Origin: Gyrodactylus bullatarudis
Lineage: Eukaryota; Platyhelminthes; Monogenea; Gyrodactylidea; Gyrodactylidae
Direction: 5' to 3'
Assembly: GCA_012064415.1 (NCBI GenBank)
Contig: SSNU01000234.1
Span: forward strand, 286,598 to 350,597
Length of the DNA stretch: 64,000 nucleotides
The translations under genes and the position numbers were made by a program. Below are positions 62,001-64,000 of the stretch, one piece after another. Position 1 is the stretch's first letter; each line of letters starts with the position of its first letter. The notes under the pieces are model-generated. The model ran no database searches. It saw nothing but the letters and a program-made list of their open reading frames with translations, and had not been told where the DNA came from.

Positions 62001-63890
62001 TTCAACAATGTTGTGACAAAATAGAAGCCGAATTTAGATTAGCAGTTTGCAAAAATACGATAAAAAATTGGCTCGACGCAGAACTAATCAGCTTGAAAAA
62101 AGTTCGACCTAACCCAAGAGGAATGAACACTGTAACCAATAAAAACTTAAGAGCTGAGTATATAAATTCACTTCTTCAACAACGTTCAGAGGGAAGAAAT
62201 ATTATATGGATAGATGAAACAAACTTCAATTTATTTTGCAAAAGAAGTTCAGGGCGATCCAGAATAGGGACCCGTTGTAATATTATAGATTCAAAAGGTC
62301 AGAATATTCACTGCATAGGAGCCATTTCTATGAATACTCTGGTAAAATTCGATGTTAGAAGAGGAAGTTTAAAGAAAGAAAATTTCAAAGACTGGATCGT
62401 AGATCTTATTACTGTTATTAGAAATAACAATCTTATACCAGCAACAGTAGACATGGATAATGCCCCTGTTCATAGTAGAATCGAAGAGGAATCAAGCTAA
62501 TGAAGACATAAAGTTCTTGAGGTTAGCTCCATATTCATTTCTAATAAACCCAATTGAGTATGTTTGGAGTGCATTTAAGGCTGAGATCAAGAAACAAATT
62601 CTTCTGATTAAGCCAGAGTTACTAGGCTATTTGAGACAACCAGGAGAACTGACTATAATGGATTTTCGTTTACGAAAACTTGAAGAAGTTGCTTTACGAT
62701 CCAAACTTGTTTCAACAGATGAAAAAATACGAAGATCGACTTTCCACGTGGAGAAATTTTATCCTGGAATAATAGAACTTAAAGATTTATGTGAAAATGA
62801 TTTTGAACAAATATTATAATTTGAATAAAAAATATTTTGGAACAATAAGTTGAATTTTCATTCATTTTCCAGTATTTCGATAAATTCAAGAAAATTTATG
62901 AAAGAATATCACTCTGATTTTCAAATAGTGATGAGTCCTCACTGATGAAGAAACCTGTGAGAATGTGTAAAAGACCAACCAAAAAGAATGGACTATTTTA
63001 TTGGTCAAATGATTCGAGGAAAATTGTATAGGATTGGTCAATAAGTTGATAATTATAATTATATATCACTCTGATTTTCAAATTTATCTTTTAGTTTTGC
63101 ACAGGTATGGCATGTTAATTCATATATGTCAATCATTGATTCATTATTTTATCCTTTTTCACTTGATTTTAGAGTCAAGGGTATAATTATCTATCTTTGA
63201 ATTTAGTATGTATCCTATGACTTTCTCGTTTATGGCTTCGAAATTATCAATTAGCATTCGGCATACATAATTATAAATTATTTAGTTCACAAATATCCAT
63301 AAGATTCACTTTTATCAGTGTTTTGTTCAATAATATCAGTAAGATTTCATAATTTTCCCTTGATTGTTCGCTTAAAAAAGGAAAAATAACTTGATGAGTC
63401 AGTGTATAACTTTGATATTAGGATGTATGCCTATGAATTTCGTTAATATATGTTACGAGTTCATTTTTATCACTTAGACATGGAAAAGGTATAGAGAGCT
63501 TTTATTAGCAGAAGCTAAAAATCTTAATGATTCAGTTTTCTTGAAATTAAGACTGAAACCAGAATTGTAAGTGATTGCTATAACCCGCTAACTTCATTAT
63601 CAATGATAATTTATCATTGATAGACGAGACAGCTCTAAATTGAAGCCTTTTATTTCGATCCAATACTGATTGAAAATTTTAATATTTACAGATAATTATT
63701 TAAAATGTCTATTCATTCAAGGTTTGTCGGGAGTACAGATCACGAGCATTATTTCAGTCCAATACAACGACATCAAGTTGCCTTTGAAATTCTTGAGAAG
63801 ACCGTCTACGGTGATCCGAACAAGGCTCAAATCGGAATAGAGAGACAAATCGAAGAGGAAATATTCACTGCTGCCTTTCCATTGCATGAG
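35079..63890 (+). CDS. anoctamin (TMEM16) family, N-terminal 252 codons; continues off the right edge
   Basis: Four exons seen: 35079-35361, 47291-47505, 63478-63566 and 63722-63890; introns are 11.9 kb, 16.0 kb and 155 nt. The phases fit (1, 0, 2, 0). Exon 1 gives a polar N-terminus ending FFNDGKKRV, joined to DYVLVWEE, the classic anoctamin 'DG+R..DYVLV' start of the cytosolic dimerisation domain. Exon 2 continues to VKINVPWDVMCKLAEEL and RAPLE. Exon 3 reads TWKRYRELLLAEAKNLND. Exon 4 has FVGSTDHEHYFSPIQRHQ, FEILEKTVYG, AQIGIERQIEE and FTAAFPLHE, just before the first membrane helices. Anoctamins are calcium-activated chloride channels or lipid scramblases; which type cannot be told without the pore. 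Exon 3 appears to have been interrupted by a transposon (61191-63489), with an alternative original start at 61173. Several transposable elements lie in introns 1 and 2. Confidence 0.9.
36510..36640 (+). repeat. Penelope-like element 3'-end remnant
   Basis: CCTGAAGAGA-ACCGACGAAAATGAAGC and the following AGTCAGC block parallel the 3' end of the intact Penelope element (56086-56150: CTGAAGAGAG-CCGACGAAAATAAAAGC, then CTAGTCAGCGCC). No RT frame is attached. Confidence 0.6.
37489..37860 (-). pseudogene. decayed non-LTR reverse transcriptase tail
   Basis: The minus-strand reading is DLGFLYDKNLNTKSHPI, then LRKLIHSPEIRILTMDLVYS, LSPSDKATRSKKFKKI. This follows the same order as the better-preserved copy at 40634-41002 ('DLG..YD..L....H', 'R...L...D..S'). 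A GA microsatellite with a G run (37562-37583) interrupts its 3' part. It is no longer functional. Confidence 0.45.
40426..40434. repeat. homopolymer C run
   Basis: A short run of C in otherwise AT-rich DNA, seen directly. A possible sequencing or assembly weak spot. Confidence 0.6.
40634..41002 (-). pseudogene. non-LTR retrotransposon RT C-terminal fragment
   Basis: The 122-residue minus frame contains SINQSKTKVMPN (the KTK motif after the RT palm), DLGLSYDHNLKTNIH, FKIYFLRKF, LRLKLYKSLILPHLDYGSGI and KLEIIQ. These are the typical motifs after the catalytic palm of jockey/CR1/RTE-type RTs. The YxDD active site and upstream endonuclease are absent, so this is a 5'-truncated insertion, usual for such elements. 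Confidence 0.75.
41469..42065. mobile_element. TA-flanked foldback element with nearly perfect 225-bp arms
   Basis: The left arm (about 41470-41693) and right arm (about 41841-42064) are almost exact reverse complements (TTGACATGAAGATGAGAATT at one end, its complement at the other), with a loop of about 150 bp. TA lies on both sides (41467-41468, 42066-42067). No coding capacity. The near-identity of the arms implies a young insertion or strong gene conversion. Confidence 0.85.
42180..42204. repeat. CT microsatellite
   Basis: A run of CT dinucleotides preceded by CTGT units, seen directly. Confidence 0.8.
46102..46808. mobile_element. 0.7-kb foldback element, family reference copy
   Basis: TA then AAGTTGGTTGATATGAAG on the left; CTTCATATCAATTAGCTT then TA on the right. 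Arms of about 255 bp pair with few mismatches (CAGAAATCTCGATTTTTTCA; TACTCATGTTG; GGCGCCAAA region; TTTTTATTGATTTGAAAGTT). The central part contains an inner inverted GGATCAAGATTAGAC / GTCTAACTTTGATCC pair. Small ORFs here are by-products. Likely a Tc1/mariner-mobilised long-hairpin MITE. Confidence 0.85.
52050..52187 (-). repeat. inverted fragment of the AT-rich Penelope 5' coding region
   Basis: About 135 bp that are the reverse complement of 56596-56733 with few mismatches (for example GACAGACCAATACAAGCC in the right copy). The right copy lies in an open reading stretch (TDRPIQARRQHSKAASEQRY), so this block is a piece of the 5' part of the same element in opposite orientation. Confidence 0.65.
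52178..53229 (+). pseudogene. decayed AT-rich Penelope-like element (RT + GIY-YIG)
   Basis: 52178-52639 encodes RT motif B (FGLAMGNPLSPTIANIF), motif C with active-site aspartates (IRYLDDYLVI) and the following NSLNFLDMKLMR and RVYRKPT. The frame then breaks (52640-52890). 52900-53229 encodes a GIY-YIG nuclease domain (GIYKITCSCEKSYIGRTERNFEIRYREHK), ending before ENR. The codons are very AT-rich, like the host. The N-terminal part and RT motif A are missing here; a piece of the N-terminal coding part lies at 56540-56745. Not functional, but clearly Penelope-type. Confidence 0.85.
53590..56064 (+). CDS. Penelope-like retroelement polyprotein (RT + GIY-YIG), intact ORF
   Basis: One uninterrupted 824-codon frame. 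Order: N-terminal region with a helical segment (residues 1-150); RT with LPKIHKG (about 272), motif A LDVTSLFTNVPL (about 340), motif B DGVAMGTPLGPILADIF (about 407), motif C IRYVDDTFLM (about 445, both catalytic aspartates) and NSLSFLDAKI; then a linker and a GIY-YIG endonuclease starting VVYEFKCSCGLSYIGMTTRTIGER (about 647-670). It ends with a Ser/Thr-rich tail and an ATATAT tract. Penelope elements copy their RNA by target-primed reverse transcription and usually carry this nuclease. Base use is far GC-richer (many C/G third positions) than host genes or the neighbouring decayed copy, which suggests recent arrival. It sits in the sense direction in anoctamin intron 2. A hammerhead-like motif follows at 56076-56128. 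Confidence 0.95.
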   Translation: MKKSVANAIHVSMDLVRETENGIKGMMNNLQRMHASVDLLPENLKESFLQYVDLVSNKRAMTMSNSLQNSIATRPEDISFLKNPEKFVYNLSQITLSKDALEVLSLGPKFCVPNRRNLDLETDLGFELFQKQLKNLPASSKELRERFDTVLNDARVQYKQRKIDFPYLASDHYQALSALRKNPDVLICELDKGTGIAIVNAEEYQCKGRELISDPKMFRQTNSSEVDKRAKNFFVSVNKKIDSLSEKQIISSRTARNLRPKGPGPCLLYLLPKIHKGTDDLKFRPILDMTPSPQHGLVQWLADALKPLRDFLCPHSVINASDFISRLRNKNPFEGQMVSLDVTSLFTNVPLRETVQFIQDKLTEHPDLIETDPEATNKIPPKVLCSLIHMTVQNIDFRFNGSYFRQIDGVAMGTPLGPILADIFLASLETTKMAKIINECYLYIRYVDDTFLMLKEDQDPDAILAELNSMHPRLKFTMEVEKDNSLSFLDAKIQKCTTTKTFSSSLHRKPGIPTQYMPFTSFNPTATKRSLVRSEFLRIKRVVSTHLQDDERKRTTELFQSSGFPKEFIRKHARIKEKDITATDEKKALILSLPFKGDVPNTILRNKLSKITADTFPGYQIRHTSKTTKLLNDRNKDRVHWLNRRNVVYEFKCSCGLSYIGMTTRTIGERGKEHLTVNNKTSSIQEHLRETNHPAGLKNFKIRYMADPKFSKDKSKTILEMAEAKLVNEEKPALCAQKLLGRQLGFTGTNYHKAHNIIKKVSKLTANSDTKIPSGLSLAHTTPTSTLVDKSLSKNKPGSSTHPDEKTLNDSTLRPLSCSCNIYI
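56076..56128 (+). ncRNA. hammerhead-ribozyme-like motif at the Penelope 3' end
   Basis: The order fits a type I hammerhead: helix I strand GGT (56083-56085), CTGAAGA (56086-56092, consensus CUGANGA), a short helix II opened by G56093 and closed by C56100, GAAA (56101-56104), a self-complementary helix III ATAAAAGCTTTTAT (56105-56118), then TC (cleavage site after C56120), then ACC pairing with the first GGT. A second GGT/ACC pair (56076-56078 with 56126-56128) extends helix I across an internal loop. Hammerheads in Penelope terminal repeats are known. Helix II is weak (one clear pair), so activity is uncertain. Confidence 0.5.
56540..56745 (+). pseudogene. 5' fragment of the AT-rich Penelope-like element
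   Basis: An open stretch reads YYSNNSDYCNNHYNFYNP, then SLRNTTPFSPLPTDRPIQAR, then HSKAASEQRYRQDENSFNPF before a stop. It is not found in the intact 53590-56064 element. Its reverse complement lies at 52050-52187, beside the decayed element's RT. A 5' piece downstream of the 3' piece fits the partial tandem arrangement often left by Penelope insertions. Confidence 0.5.
57633..58317. mobile_element. foldback element, second large copy
   Basis: Same family as 46102-46808: TA then AAGTTGGTTGATATTAAG on the left, ATCAGTTTGCTT then TA on the right. Arms share CAGAAATCTCGA, GAATTCGAATTT, the GGCGCCAAAA block and TTGATTTGAAAGT. The right arm has several deletions, so the arms pair less well than in the 46-kb copy: an older insertion. 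Confidence 0.8.
60894..60979. repeat. solo end of the CAGTGCACTG Tc1-type family
   Basis: Follows 20750-20843 with about 10 differences and ends TGAGTTTCACAGTGCATTGTAC. No left partner found. Confidence 0.6.
61173..61190 (+). pseudogene. stranded start of the original anoctamin exon 3
   Basis: Follows an acceptor-like TCTCGGTTTCAG. Read in phase 0 (the phase left by exon 2) it gives VVTEPI; then TATA plus 63494 onwards continues YRELLLAEAKNLND in the same frame. The frame, phase and acceptor all agree, which is hard to explain unless this was the real exon start before insertion. Confidence 0.7.
61195..63489 (+). mobile_element. Tc1/IS630-like transposon with 569-bp inverted repeats, inserted in anoctamin exon 3
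   Basis: The left arm (61191-61759) and right arm (62925-63493) are exact-length reverse complements with about ten mismatches in 569 positions. The outermost element bases are CCTTTTCCATG and CATGGAAAAGG. TATA lies directly outside on both sides (61191-61194, 63490-63493), so the duplication is either TATA or a TA with element ends TACC/GGTA. The unique middle (about 1.16 kb) carries the transposase. The arms are far longer than usual Tc1/mariner ends. Flanking host DNA reads as one in-frame coding exon when the insert is removed, and the right arm contains a usable splice acceptor. Confidence 0.85.
61763..62819 (+). pseudogene. Tc1/IS630-like DDE transposase, one frameshift
   Basis: The start at 61763 (MPLRKHSSIVRQNI) is preferred over an in-frame ATG at 61643, which lies within the inverted repeat. 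The N-terminal part looks like a helix-turn-helix (YAKISNVPYQTAYKWIR). The DDE core is recognisable: IIWIDETNFN (first Asp), VDMDNAPVHSR (second Asp) and APYSFLINPIEYVW (Glu), giving spacing of about 34 between the last two. The first frame ends at 62500. The rest (NEDIKFLRLAPYS onwards) is in another frame up to 62819, so a one-base-type shift lies near 62480-62500. Apart from this the protein is complete, in keeping with a young insertion. Confidence 0.85.
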
Positions 63891-64000
63891 GTTTGTGATT
63901 TGATAAGGATATAATCTCAATTTATTGCTTGATATATGTCTCAAGAGTTAGTCTCAGAAGAATTTACAAAATTATCAATTTTTCTTGGGGAAGAAATTTT

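Larger units (their letters stand above)
47506..63477 (+). other. anoctamin intron 2 (16.0 kb as now spliced)
   Basis: Donor GAGGTGAGTT; present best acceptor ATCACTTAG at 63477, which lies in a transposon inverted repeat. Before the transposon inserted, the acceptor was probably CGGTTTCAG at 61172. Contents: no recognised element from 47506 to about 52050 apart from a repeat copy at 51641-51706; then decayed and open Penelope-like elements, a foldback element, a solo Tc1-type end (about 60894-60979) and the 2.3-kb transposon. 58320-60890 shows nothing I can name. Confidence 0.75.

Noticed and set aside
1..64000. CRISPR arrays, operons with ribosome binding sites, rRNA and tRNA genes
   Set aside because: The sequence is eukaryotic; I saw no cloverleaf with paired A/B boxes, no rRNA core motifs and no regularly spaced direct repeats.

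Overview
The window is AT-rich animal nuclear DNA. Wnt, LIN-7, anoctamin and Flower homologues place it in Metazoa. All confidently placed introns are GT-AG, and most are extraordinarily short: 26, 27, 28, 29, 29, 30, 32 and 34 nt, with a few of 54-430 nt. The same genome also carries introns of 2.4, 11.9 and 16 kb that are full of transposons. Introns of about 26 nt are known to me mainly from dicyemid mesozoans, so a dicyemid or similar reduced lophotrochozoan parasite is my leading guess. That is inference from intron size, not from a database match.

Layout. 1-604: 5' end of a Ser/Asn/Gln-rich gene (minus), running off the window. 605-10167: gene-poor, with repeats and one retroelement scrap. 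10168-16012: three minus-strand genes, in transcription order a Cu/Zn SOD-fold gene resembling CCS, LIN-7 and complete UBA1. 17146-18413: a broken piggyBac element. 19594-25265: mostly empty DNA with Tc1-type terminal repeats and a scrap of non-LTR reverse transcriptase. 25288-26748: divergent pair UPF3 (minus) and a PUDP-like HAD phosphatase (plus) sharing 150 bp. 28085-34583: plus-strand Wnt (3 exons), Flower/CACFD1 (5 exons) and a C2orf76/UPF0538 homologue (3 exons), the last two visible only after removing micro-introns. 35079-63890: the N-terminal 252 codons of an anoctamin (TMEM16), in four exons.

The anoctamin introns hold most of the mobile DNA: foldback elements, non-LTR remnants, a decayed AT-rich Penelope-like element, an open GC-richer Penelope-like element with RT and GIY-YIG domains followed by a hammerhead-ribozyme-like motif, and a Tc1/IS630-like transposon with 569-bp inverted repeats.

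The most striking observation is that this last transposon appears to sit inside anoctamin exon 3, flanked by a TATA duplication. Removing it restores an in-frame exon with its own acceptor at 61172. In the present sequence, the transposon's right inverted repeat supplies a replacement 3' splice site at 63477 that is also in frame. The insertion may therefore be tolerated because the transposon is spliced out with the intron. Other genes look like ordinary housekeeping or signalling genes (ubiquitin activation, NMD, nucleotide phosphatase, Wnt ligand, scramblase/channel, junctional PDZ scaffold). I see no pathway linking them beyond local clustering on one strand.
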